Below the pieces are notes generated by a model that searched no databases, had not been told where the DNA came from, and saw only the letters and a list, made by a program, of their open reading frames with translations. A program made the position numbers and the translations under genes. 64,000 nucleotides of DNA from Alphaproteobacteria bacterium (GTDB lineage Bacteria > Pseudomonadota > Alphaproteobacteria > Rhizobiales > Xanthobacteraceae), in the NCBI GenBank assembly GCA_005884765.1, contig VAZV01000133.1, forward strand, positions 115,783 through 179,782, read 5' to 3'. Within the stretch, counting starts at the first letter, position 1. Each line of letters opens with the position of its first letter. Positions 23,688 to 31,404 of this stretch are shown here, one piece after another.

Positions 23688-24749
23688 ATGGCAGCGACGC
23701 GGATCGACTGCGATATCCATCCCGCGGTGGGCGGGACGCGCACGACGCTGTTGCCCTATCTCGACGATCACTGGAAAGAGCAGGTGGTGAGCCGCGCCAT
23801 CGACGGGCTCGACCTCACCAGCTATCCGCCGAACATGCCGCTGTCGGGCAGGGCGGACTGGCGGCCGGCCAATGGCAAGCCGGGCAGCGATTTGGAAATG
23901 TTGCGGCACGGCACGTTCGACCAGCTCGGCGCGTCGCACGCGATCTGCAACGTGCTCTACGGCGCGCAAGCCGTCTACGATCCCTACATGGCGTCCGCCT
24001 TCTGCAAGGCGATCAACGACTGGATCGCGGCCGAATGGCTGGCGCGCGATTCTCGCCTCCGCGCCTCGATCGTGGTGCCGATGCAGGCGCCGGACCTCGC
24101 CATCGAGGAGATCGAGCGCAGAGCCGGCGACACCCGCTTCGTCTCCATCCTGGTGCTGGCGCAAGGCGAGAGCTTGCTCGGCCGCCGGCATTACTGGCCG
24201 GTCTATCAGGCCGCCGAGAAATACAAATTGCCGATCGCGATCCATGCCGGCAGCCAGTATCGGGGCGCGCCGAGTTCGGTCGGCTGGCCCTCGCATCGCT
24301 ACGAATATTATCTGGCCGAGGCGCAGGCGTTTCAGGCGCAGATCCTCTCGCTGATCTACGAAGGCGTGTTCGGCAAATTCCCCGGCCTCAAGGTGGTGCT
24401 GATGGAATCCGGCGTGAGCTGGCTGCCGGCCTTCATGTGGCGCGCCAACAAGACCTGGCGCGGCGTGCGCGTTGAGGTACCATGGGTCGAACGCGAGCCG
24501 GCGGCGATCATCCGCGACCATGTCCGCGTTACCATGCAGCCGTTCGACAGTCCGCCCGATGCGACCGGGGTTGCCGACTTGATCGACCAGATCGGGTGCG
24601 ACAAGATGTTCCTGTTTGCGTCAGACTATCCGCATTGGCAGTTCGACGGCGACGACGCTGTTCCGCCGCATCTGCCGGAGCGCATCGTATCGCGCATGTG
24701 TGCCGACAATCCGTTAGAGACGTTTCCGCGGCTGAAGCTCGCCGCCTAG
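23688..24749 (+). CDS. Amidohydrolase_2 family metal-dependent hydrolase (ACMSD-like), copy 1
   Basis: A 353-residue TIM-barrel hydrolase or decarboxylase related to aminocarboxymuconate-semialdehyde decarboxylase. Metal ligands: IDCDIHPAVGG near residue 6, LPIAIHAGSQ near 183, and FASDYPHWQFDGDD near 308. VLMESGVSWLPAFMWRANK is the family's late-barrel signature. Reactions in this family include non-oxidative decarboxylation and C-C or amide hydrolysis of ring-cleavage products. ATG 23688 follows CAGGGAAG. It heads an operon with a second paralogue (22 nt downstream) and a Rieske protein, so all three probably serve one pathway. Confidence 0.87.
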   Translation: MAATRIDCDIHPAVGGTRTTLLPYLDDHWKEQVVSRAIDGLDLTSYPPNMPLSGRADWRPANGKPGSDLEMLRHGTFDQLGASHAICNVLYGAQAVYDPYMASAFCKAINDWIAAEWLARDSRLRASIVVPMQAPDLAIEEIERRAGDTRFVSILVLAQGESLLGRRHYWPVYQAAEKYKLPIAIHAGSQYRGAPSSVGWPSHRYEYYLAEAQAFQAQILSLIYEGVFGKFPGLKVVLMESGVSWLPAFMWRANKTWRGVRVEVPWVEREPAAIIRDHVRVTMQPFDSPPDATGVADLIDQIGCDKMFLFASDYPHWQFDGDDAVPPHLPERIVSRMCADNPLETFPRLKLAA

Positions 24750-24770
24750 AATAACCTCAAGGAGGATCGC

Positions 24771-25883
24771 ATGAGTGATGTCATCGACCGCCCGTTAGCT
24801 GAACAGGAAGCCGCCGCCAAGAGCCAGCTTCGGATCATCGATTGCGATATCCATCCGAGCCTGCATTCGCGCGCTGACCTCAATGCGTTTCTGCCCAAGC
24901 GCTGGCAGGAGCACATGAAGACCTACGGCGATCATCTGCGCACGCCCTATATCGGCACCACGCCCTATCCGCGCTCTTCGCCCTTGATCGCGCGCCGCGA
25001 CGCCTGGCCGCCGACCGGCGGCCCGCCCGGATCCGATCTCGCCTTCATGCGCAAGCAGCACCTCGATCCGCTTGACGTCGAGTTCGGCATCCTGCAAGTG
25101 CTCGACCTCTTCATCTTCTCGCAACAGAATCTCGAATTCGGCGCGGCGATCCAGCGCGCCGTTAACGAGTGGCAGCTCGCGCATTGGTGTAGCCGCGAGC
25201 CGCGCCTGAAAGCGTCTATTCTGGTCGGGCAGGATGATACCGAGGCTGCGGTCGCCGAGATCGAGCGTTGCGCCAAGCTCGGCCAATATGTGCAGATCAA
25301 CGTCTCGCCGCGCGCCAACGAACCGCTGGGGCGCCGCCGCTACTGGCCGATCTACCAGCGCGCCGAGGAACTCGGCCTGCCGCTCGGCATCCATGTCGGC
25401 GGCTATGGCGGCCATGCGCCGACCGGCAGCGGCTGGCCGTCCTATTACTGCGAGGAGCATCAGTCGAACGCGCATACGATGGCGGCAACCCTGACGAGCC
25501 TTGTGATCGAAGGCGTGCCCGAGCGCTTTCCGCGCCTCAAGATCGTGTTCATCGAGGGCGGCTTCGGCTGGATTGCCTCGACGATGTGGCGGATGGACCA
25601 GCATTTCGAGCGCTTCCGCAGCGAAGTCCCGCACCTCATGCGCCGCCCGTCCGAATATGTCAGGGAGCATTTCTGGTTCACGACGCAGCCGATCGACGAG
25701 CCCGATGAGGCAAGGCATCTGCGCGCGCTGATCGAATGGGTCGGCGTCGACCGGCTGTTGTACTCGTCGGATTATCCGCATTGGGATTTCGACGATCCGC
25801 GCTTTGCGTTCAAGACGCCGCTTTCCGAGAGCGAACGCAAGATGATCTTCAACGGCAACGCCCGCGCGCTCTACAAGCTCTAA
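24771..25883 (+). CDS. Amidohydrolase_2 family metal-dependent hydrolase (ACMSD-like), copy 2
   Basis: A 370-residue paralogue of the preceding gene sharing the same landmarks: IIDCDIHPSLHSRADL near residue 23, LPLGIHVGGYGGHAPTG in the middle, VFIEGGFGWIASTMWRMD and YSSDYPHWDFDDP near the end. Differences in the loop after the metal motif (SLHSRADLNAF against AVGGTRTTLL) indicate different substrates or a heteromeric pair. AAGGAGG lies 5-6 nt before the ATG. The gene is followed after 4 nt by the Rieske gene. Confidence 0.87.
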   Translation: MSDVIDRPLAEQEAAAKSQLRIIDCDIHPSLHSRADLNAFLPKRWQEHMKTYGDHLRTPYIGTTPYPRSSPLIARRDAWPPTGGPPGSDLAFMRKQHLDPLDVEFGILQVLDLFIFSQQNLEFGAAIQRAVNEWQLAHWCSREPRLKASILVGQDDTEAAVAEIERCAKLGQYVQINVSPRANEPLGRRRYWPIYQRAEELGLPLGIHVGGYGGHAPTGSGWPSYYCEEHQSNAHTMAATLTSLVIEGVPERFPRLKIVFIEGGFGWIASTMWRMDQHFERFRSEVPHLMRRPSEYVREHFWFTTQPIDEPDEARHLRALIEWVGVDRLLYSSDYPHWDFDDPRFAFKTPLSESERKMIFNGNARALYKL

Positions 25884-25887
25884 AGTC

Positions 25888-26301
25888 ATGCCCCGTCACA
25901 TCGTCGCCCGCACCACGGAAATCCCGCCCGGCGGCAACAAGGTGGTCGAGGTCGACGGCCGCGCTATCGTCGTGTTCCACGTCAACGGCGAATTCTTCGC
26001 GCTGCTCAATCGTTGCCCGCATGAAGGCGCGCCGCTCGACAAGGCGGCCTGCGTGGCGCGGCTGACCTCGCCGGAGCCCGGCGTTTATCAGCGATCTCGG
26101 GTGGGTGAACTGCTGCGCTGCGCCTGGCATGGCTGGGAATTCGACATGCGCACCGGCCAATCCTGGTTCGATCCGCAGCGCTTCAAGGTCAGGACCTATC
26201 CGGTCGCGATCGAGGACGGCGAAACGCTCGCCAAGGGACCTTACGTGGCCGAGACCTTTCCGGTGCACATCGAGGACAGCTACGTCATCGTCGAGACGTG
26301 A
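25888..26301 (+). CDS. Rieske [2Fe-2S] ferredoxin-type protein
   Basis: A 137-residue single-domain Rieske protein. Cluster ligands are C44-P-H46 (NRCPHEGAPL) and C74-x2-H77 (LRCAWHGWEFD). The spacing between the two motifs is longer than in BphF/NdoB-type ferredoxins (insert ARLTSPEPGVYQRSRVG), and there is no oxygenase catalytic domain. It would pass electrons to an oxygenase encoded elsewhere or, less usually, work with the amidohydrolases. No ribosome-binding site is seen and the start is 4 nt after the upstream stop, so translation is probably coupled. Confidence 0.88.
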   Translation: MPRHIVARTTEIPPGGNKVVEVDGRAIVVFHVNGEFFALLNRCPHEGAPLDKAACVARLTSPEPGVYQRSRVGELLRCAWHGWEFDMRTGQSWFDPQRFKVRTYPVAIEDGETLAKGPYVAETFPVHIEDSYVIVET

Positions 26302-26306
26302 TCGCT

Positions 26307-27725
26307 CTATCGCGCGCGCAGGCGCGCCGCCGGTTCCGGCGTGCTGGCACTAGTCCCCATGCGTCTCTCGGCGACGGCATGATGGAATTGCCCAAGCGCC
26401 AGGTTAAATGTCGAAAGGTCTCCCTCTTCGATCGCTCCGTCATCGTAGGCTGCGAGCGTTTCACGGAGCATGGCATCTACCTCGTCTTGCAGGGCCAATA
26501 ACTGTTCCGGCGTCTCCGCCACGCGCGCCCTGGAAATCAGGTCCGTAAGCTTGTCGCGATGCAATGTGGTGAGCTGCCTTTCGTCTCGCCTCAGGAAGTG
26601 AAGCAACCATGCCCAAGCCGAACCAAGCCCCGAGAGAAGGAGAAGGGCAAACCAGAAATAATCGCCGTATTTGTCGAGGAACGTGCGTTCGTTGCCGTCG
26701 ATATAGGCTGCAGCTCCGCGATGGACGGGCAGTTCGGCGTCCTTGTCGGTATCCGGCTTCTTGATGTGTGCGGCACCGGGCACCTGCCTGGCAACCTCGT
26801 GACGAACCGCAAACAATTGCCGGGCCAATTCCGCCACAGTGGTTTCAGACAAGGCTTTTCGCGCGACAATCACGTGATTGACGCTGACCGTATCGACCTT
26901 GTCATCCGGCCAGGCGGGATTCGAATTGAAGATGCTGCCCGGAATTTCCTCGGATTCATAAAGCGGGTGCTTCTGGGCAATCGCGTCCGATACATCGATC
27001 GGCAGAAACTTTGGTTCGCCTCTGCTGCGCGCGGTCGCAGCCAGGGCGTCAATAGTGATCTTGCTATCCAGCGGGCCCACGGCCATGAATGCATCGAGGT
27101 TCGGGTCGCGCGCCAGCTCTTCGATCTGGTTGATGCCAAACTGCGTGACCGCGACCTTGTCGGCAGCAATGCCGGATTCGGTCAGGATAACACGCAGCAA
27201 TGCGACATTGGCCGGGGTCTTGCCGATCATGCCAACGCGATGTCCGGCGAGATCGTCGAGCGTCTTGATTTTCGGTGCCGGTTGTCGCTTGGAGCCCTTG
27301 CCCGGGAGGCCGGAAGGCGCCCACAGCACAACGAAGTTCTTGCGCACGATGGCGACGATTTCGGCGTCACGCGGCATACCGAGGTCGCCGCGACCGACGG
27401 CTAGATCGGCTTTGCCCGCGCCAAGAAGGCCGAGGCTTTCCACCGCTCCGTCGGTTGCAATCGGCGACAGCCGGACGGCATTACGGTTGATGTCGAAGCT
27501 TTGGGCCAGCGCCTGGACCAGCTTCTGATCATCACTTCCGCCCGGGCCGACGGCGATCCGAAGGGTTACGGGCCGCAATACATAATAGAGCGAGCCGGCG
27601 GCGGCGCAAAAAAGCAGTAGTCCAGCGGCCAGCACCAGCAGCGAAGTGTTCCTCCTCCTCCGGCGCTGGTCGGACAGGTCTTTGGCTTCGCTGATACCGT
27701 CGCTAGAGGACATTGCTGCTGCCAT
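26307..27725 (-). CDS. TAXI-family TRAP-type solute-binding protein with membrane anchors
   Basis: A 472-residue protein. An N-terminal membrane span (about residues 26-48, NTSLLVLAAGLLLFCAAAGS) leads into a TAXI-type periplasmic binding domain (LRIAVGPGGSDDQKLVQALA, LLGAGKADLAVGRGDLG, DDLAGHRVGMIGKTPANVALL). A second span near 365-385 (YFWFALLLLSGLGSAW) and a cytoplasmic helical tail of about 85 residues follow. Classical TAXI proteins are soluble, so the anchored form with an inside tail may signal rather than feed a transporter; no TRAP membrane genes are adjacent. ATG 27725 or 27713 are both possible starts. Confidence 0.82.
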   Translation of the reverse strand: MAAAMSSSDGISEAKDLSDQRRRRRNTSLLVLAAGLLLFCAAAGSLYYVLRPVTLRIAVGPGGSDDQKLVQALAQSFDINRNAVRLSPIATDGAVESLGLLGAGKADLAVGRGDLGMPRDAEIVAIVRKNFVVLWAPSGLPGKGSKRQPAPKIKTLDDLAGHRVGMIGKTPANVALLRVILTESGIAADKVAVTQFGINQIEELARDPNLDAFMAVGPLDSKITIDALAATARSRGEPKFLPIDVSDAIAQKHPLYESEEIPGSIFNSNPAWPDDKVDTVSVNHVIVARKALSETTVAELARQLFAVRHEVARQVPGAAHIKKPDTDKDAELPVHRGAAAYIDGNERTFLDKYGDYFWFALLLLSGLGSAWAWLLHFLRRDERQLTTLHRDKLTDLISRARVAETPEQLLALQDEVDAMLRETLAAYDDGAIEEGDLSTFNLALGQFHHAVAERRMGTSASTPEPAARLRAR

Positions 27726-28024
27726 GTTGAGACAAGGAACAAAGAGGCTTCCCGTTCCCCGCAATACCATGTTTCTCAGCGCGGGTCGGAGGCTAGTATC
27801 ATGTTAACCCTAGCGCAATGCTAGCGTCGTTAAGGAAGCAATAGCCGCATCGCCACGAACTGACCTCAGCGCGACCCGTGCGTCGAAGCCGCCGTTCGAA
27901 CAAAAAAGTCGAATCCGAACCTGAAAAATGATGCGGCTCGAGATTTCGTTTTTTCGCGACAGGCGGTCGCAAGACGTGGTGTCAGTGCTATAACCTGCTC
28001 AGTTTTCATGACAGGTGCGGACAG
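27726..28024. other. Divergent promoter region, no gene seen
   Basis: About 299 bases between the TAXI gene and the zinc-ribbon gene. The part 27800-27960 is relatively A/T-rich for this genome, with CATGTTAACC and runs of A. I see no coding frame with family resemblance and no paired -35/-10 that I would defend. Confidence 0.4.
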
Positions 28025-28231
28025 ATGTCGAAGCAATCGATGCGCGAAGAGGCCGAGCGCCTGATCCGCGAAACCATGCAAAAGAAGGTCATCGTGATCA
28101 AGCAGGGCAACACCAGGATCGAGGCGACCTGCGGCAAATGCGGCGCGCCAAACCGCATCCAGGTGGAAAGAGGTCAGGTCCGCGTCAAGTTTGCCTGCAA
28201 GGAATGCGGGCACAAGCAAGAGACGCTGTGA
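28025..28231 (+). CDS. Small zinc-ribbon protein
   Basis: A 68-residue protein with two CxxC pairs, TCGKCGAPN (about 36-40) and ACKECGHKQ (about 58-62), spaced as in a zinc ribbon, after a helical N-terminus (REEAERLIRETMQKK). A central IEATCGKCGAPNRI / VRVKFACKECG pair of strands fits a rubredoxin-like knuckle. It may bind nucleic acid or a partner protein; no specific role is known. The stop is 11 nt before the tupA start, so it could be co-transcribed with tungstate uptake. Confidence 0.7.
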   Translation: MSKQSMREEAERLIRETMQKKVIVIKQGNTRIEATCGKCGAPNRIQVERGQVRVKFACKECGHKQETL

Positions 28232-28242
28232 GGGCGACTGAC

Positions 28243-29055
28243 ATGAGCCGGCGGTATTGGTTTGCTGGTCTCGCAGCGCTGCTCATTTCGGGCGCCGCTT
28301 TCGCGCAGGACCGATCGATCGTGGTCGCGTCGACCACCTCGACCGAGCAGTCGGGGCTGTTCGGTTTCCTGCTGCCGAAGTTTACGGAAAGGACCGGCAT
28401 CAAGATAAAAGTCGTGGCCGTCGGAACCGGGCAGGCGCTCGACATTGGCAGGCGCGGCGACGCGGACGTGGTGTTTGTTCATGACCGGCCGGCCGAAGAC
28501 AAATTCATGACGGAGGGCTTTGGGGTGCAGCGGTTTGACGTCATGTACAATGATTTCGTCATCGTCGGCCCCAAGGCCGATCCCGCGCACATCGGCGGCG
28601 GCAAAGACGTCACGGCGGCTTTTCGCGCCATCTCGTCCAGCAAAGTGGAATTCGTCTCGCGCGGCGACCGCTCCGGAACCCATGCGGCGGAGCTGCGCTA
28701 TTGGAAAGATGCCGGGATCGACATCGACGCGGCCAAAGGCTCCTGGTACCGCGAGATCGGGCAGGGCATGGGCGCCGCGCTCAACATGGCATCGGCGGAC
28801 AATGCCTATGTGCTTTCCGATCGCGGCACCTGGCTATCGTTCAAGAACCGCGGCGATCTCGCCGTTCTCGTGGAAGGTGACAAGCGGCTGTTCAACCAAT
28901 ATGGCGTGATGCTGGTCAATCCGCAAAAGCATCCAAACGTTAAGGTCAGCGAAGGGCAGGCCTTTGTCGATTGGCTGATCTCGTCCGATGGGCAGAAGAC
29001 CATCGCCGATTACAAGGTGGGCGGCGAGCAATTGTTTTTCCCGGACGCCAATTGA
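28243..29055 (+). CDS. tupA: Tungstate ABC transporter substrate-binding protein TupA
   Basis: A 270-residue periplasmic oxyanion-binding protein. After a Sec signal (MSRRYWFAGLAALLISGAAFAQ) the mature protein begins with IVVASTTSTEQSGLF, the TTTS-type motif characteristic of TupA, followed by VGTGQALDIGRRGDADVVFVHD and SRGDRSGTHAAELRYWKDAG, where Arg and Thr side chains coordinate tungstate in studied homologues. It would deliver tungstate (or molybdate weakly) for molybdo-/tungsto-enzymes. It is convergent with tupB, stop to stop 3 nt apart, which is unlike the usual tupABC operon. Confidence 0.9.
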   Translation: MSRRYWFAGLAALLISGAAFAQDRSIVVASTTSTEQSGLFGFLLPKFTERTGIKIKVVAVGTGQALDIGRRGDADVVFVHDRPAEDKFMTEGFGVQRFDVMYNDFVIVGPKADPAHIGGGKDVTAAFRAISSSKVEFVSRGDRSGTHAAELRYWKDAGIDIDAAKGSWYREIGQGMGAALNMASADNAYVLSDRGTWLSFKNRGDLAVLVEGDKRLFNQYGVMLVNPQKHPNVKVSEGQAFVDWLISSDGQKTIADYKVGGEQLFFPDAN

Positions 29056-29058
29056 CTC

Positions 29059-29757
29059 TTATCGGTTGTCCGCCCAGGCGTTGAGCAGGAAGGCGGACGC
29101 GCTGACGATCACGCTGATCAGCACCAGCACGAGGCCGAGGCCAAGCGCCAGCGGAAGTTCGCCCTTGCCGGTCTCCAGCGCAATCGCGGTCGTCATGGTG
29201 CGGGTAAATCCCCTTATGTTGCCGCCGACCATGATGATCGCGCCGACCTCGGCGATGGCACGGCCGAACGCGGCAAGGAAGGCCGTCAGCAAAAAGCCTC
29301 TGCCGATCACGAACAGCTCGAGGATGCTGTGCGCTTTCGACAGGCCGTCGACGTGCATCAGATCGCCATATTCCGACCACAGCACGGCAGCGGGACGATG
29401 CACCAAAGCGATCACGATCGGCGTCGTCAGGACGACCTGCGCGACGATCATCGCGGCCGGCGTGAACAATAGTCCGGCAAAGCCGAACGGCCCGGAGCGC
29501 GACAGCAACAGATAGATCGTCAAGCCGACCACGACCGGCGGGAGCCCAAGCAGCGCGTTGGCGAGCACGATGATCGTCTGCCGGCCGCGAAATCGGGCAA
29601 CGGCAAGCACGCCGCCGAAGGGGGCGCCGATCACCATCGCAAGGATGCTGGCGGAGAGGCTGACGCTTAACGAGAGTCTGACGATCCCGATGAACTCCGG
29701 ATCGAGGCTGCCGATAAGCGTGAGGGCCGAGCGAACTGCTTGTAAGAGATCCTGCAC
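29059..29757 (-). CDS. tupB: Tungstate ABC transporter permease TupB
   Basis: A 232-residue inner-membrane permease with five to six spans. The EAA loop reads GRGFLLTAFLAAFGRAIAEVGAIIMVGGN, the segment that contacts the ATPase, and the start LTLIGSLDPEFIGIVRLSLSVSLSAS is typical of TupB/WtpB permeases. It would form the channel fed by TupA. The ATP-binding TupC gene is not in this window on either side. The gene is encoded opposite to tupA, so the two cannot share a transcript. Confidence 0.88.
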   Translation of the reverse strand: MQDLLQAVRSALTLIGSLDPEFIGIVRLSLSVSLSASILAMVIGAPFGGVLAVARFRGRQTIIVLANALLGLPPVVVGLTIYLLLSRSGPFGFAGLLFTPAAMIVAQVVLTTPIVIALVHRPAAVLWSEYGDLMHVDGLSKAHSILELFVIGRGFLLTAFLAAFGRAIAEVGAIIMVGGNIRGFTRTMTTAIALETGKGELPLALGLGLVLVLISVIVSASAFLLNAWADNR

Positions 29758-29809
29758 CGGGCCTGTGTATCAACTCGGAGCCGACAGGACCACAGCGTTA
29801 ACGCTCTTG

Positions 29810-30661
29810 CTAGGTGCGTTTGATGTATGCCGCAAAGGCCTCGGCGTAGTCCGGATGCCAGCGCGACAGCGCGGGCCGGTTTTCCACGATGTCGCCGGCG
29901 GCCCAGAGGATGCGCCGCTCGTCGAGCGGCCTGGGCACGTCGTTGTCAGGGCAGAGGATGTAGAAATCGCCGGCATCGAGGCGCTCGATCATGAGGTCGA
30001 CGGTCTGCTCCGGCGTCCAGGCGGCGGGCGGCTTTTCACTACGGCCGTGGGCGGTAAGGCCGGTGAAGACGAAGCCGGGGATCATCAGGTGCGCGCTGAT
30101 CCGGCAGCCGGGCGTATTCCGCAGCTCATGTTGCAGCGCTTCGGTGAAAGCTTTTACGCCGGCCTTCGACACATTGTAGGCGGGATCGCCGGGCGGCGTG
30201 GTGATGCCTTGCTTGGAGCCTGTGTTGATGATGAGGCCCACCCGCCCGCGTTCGATCATATGCGGCGCAAACACCTGCGAACCGTTGATGACACCCCACA
30301 GATTGACGGCGAGGATGCGCTGCCAATTCTCCGACGGGCCGAACATCTTGCTGCCCGGCTGGATGCCGGCATTGTTCATCAGGATGTCGGTGCCGCCGAA
30401 GCGCCTCTGCACGGCACTCTCCAAACCCGCGACGTCCTCGATACGGCTGACATCCACGGCCGCCGTCATGATATCGGCGGCGCCGCCGGGTGCCACAGAC
30501 GACAGTTTGGTCTCCGCCTGCTTCAGCCGGTCGGCGCCGAGATCGGCGATGCAAACCTTCATGCCGAGCTGGGCGAACCTTGCTGCCGCGGCGAATCCGA
30601 TGCCGGACGCGCCTCCGGTGATCACGGCAACATTGTTGGGCGACATCGCTGGGTGCGGCAT
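29810..30661 (-). CDS. SDR-family oxidoreductase
   Basis: A 283-residue classical short-chain dehydrogenase. Cofactor motif VAVITGGASGIGFAAA (TGxxxGxG, about residues 12-27), NNAG near 90, catalytic Ser in INTGSKQG, and YNVSK (Tyr-x3-Lys) near 155 are all present. A long C-terminal part with PLDERRILWAAGDIVENRPALSRWHPDYAEAF is unusual and may form a lid over the substrate. The acidic residue in ADLGAD after strand 2 suggests NAD(H) preference. ATG 30661 has GGAG at a suitable distance. Upstream neighbour tupB is unrelated. Confidence 0.9.
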   Translation of the reverse strand: MPHPAMSPNNVAVITGGASGIGFAAAARFAQLGMKVCIADLGADRLKQAETKLSSVAPGGAADIMTAAVDVSRIEDVAGLESAVQRRFGGTDILMNNAGIQPGSKMFGPSENWQRILAVNLWGVINGSQVFAPHMIERGRVGLIINTGSKQGITTPPGDPAYNVSKAGVKAFTEALQHELRNTPGCRISAHLMIPGFVFTGLTAHGRSEKPPAAWTPEQTVDLMIERLDAGDFYILCPDNDVPRPLDERRILWAAGDIVENRPALSRWHPDYAEAFAAYIKRT

Positions 30662-30758
30662 GATCATTCTCCGGCTTCGGTTAAGGAATATATCATTGAT
30701 CGAACCATGTCATGACGGCTATGTCAGCGCGCAATAGCGACAAGCATGGAAATCGCAA

Positions 30759-31262
30759 ATGGCAAGAGCGGCGACAGCAGTGGCGGGGATCGCAAAGGGC
30801 CAATGCCTGTGCGGCAAGGTCTGCTTCGAAATCGACGTGCCGGCGCGCTGGGCCTGGCATGATCATTCGGCTAGCAGCCGCCGCGCGCATGGTGCGGCCT
30901 ACGCCACCTATGTCGGAAGCTGGCGCAAGCGCTTTCGCGTCACAAGCGGCGAGGGCGCCATCACGCGCTACGAGGACAAGGCCGCCAAGACCGCGCGGAG
31001 CTTCTGCAAGCACTGCGGCACGCCGCTCAGTTACGAACGTGCGCGTTCGCCGCACATGGTCAACATCCCGCGCGCGCTGTTTTCGGGGCGCACCGGCCGG
31101 CAGCCGCTCTATCACATCGCGATCGAAGAACTGCAGGAGTGGGCCTATACCGGCGAGCCGCTGGTGCCGCTGAAAGGTTTTCCGGGGGTGGTGTGGCAGC
31201 GCTCGAAAAAGAAGAGGCGTGTCGCCGGGGACGACCCGTTCGAACTCAGCCAAGACGTGTGA
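30759..31262 (+). CDS. GFA-domain protein (glutathione-dependent formaldehyde-activating fold)
   Basis: A 167-residue zinc-binding protein of the GFA family. CLCGKVCFEIDVP near residue 16 gives the first Cys pair and FCKHCGTPLSYE near 95 the structural zinc pair. The middle motif that is CHCxxCRKxxG in canonical members reads WAWHDHSASSRRAHG here, so the catalytic Cys cluster is replaced by Trp/His. This subgroup is not known to act on S-hydroxymethylglutathione; function is open. No ribosome-binding site of note before ATG 30759. Confidence 0.8.
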   Translation: MARAATAVAGIAKGQCLCGKVCFEIDVPARWAWHDHSASSRRAHGAAYATYVGSWRKRFRVTSGEGAITRYEDKAAKTARSFCKHCGTPLSYERARSPHMVNIPRALFSGRTGRQPLYHIAIEELQEWAYTGEPLVPLKGFPGVVWQRSKKKRRVAGDDPFELSQDV

Positions 31263-31404
31263 ACGCCTGACCGCGCCGCCGCGGCGGGCGTCCGCGCATC
31301 CCGGCGCAGGGCAGCCATGATCGGCCTCCATTGCCTTCGCGTTTCAAGTTTGGTCTGGTGCCGCGACGCCGCAAGGTCAAAGGCCGCGGGCGGGAGGAAA
31401 CGAA

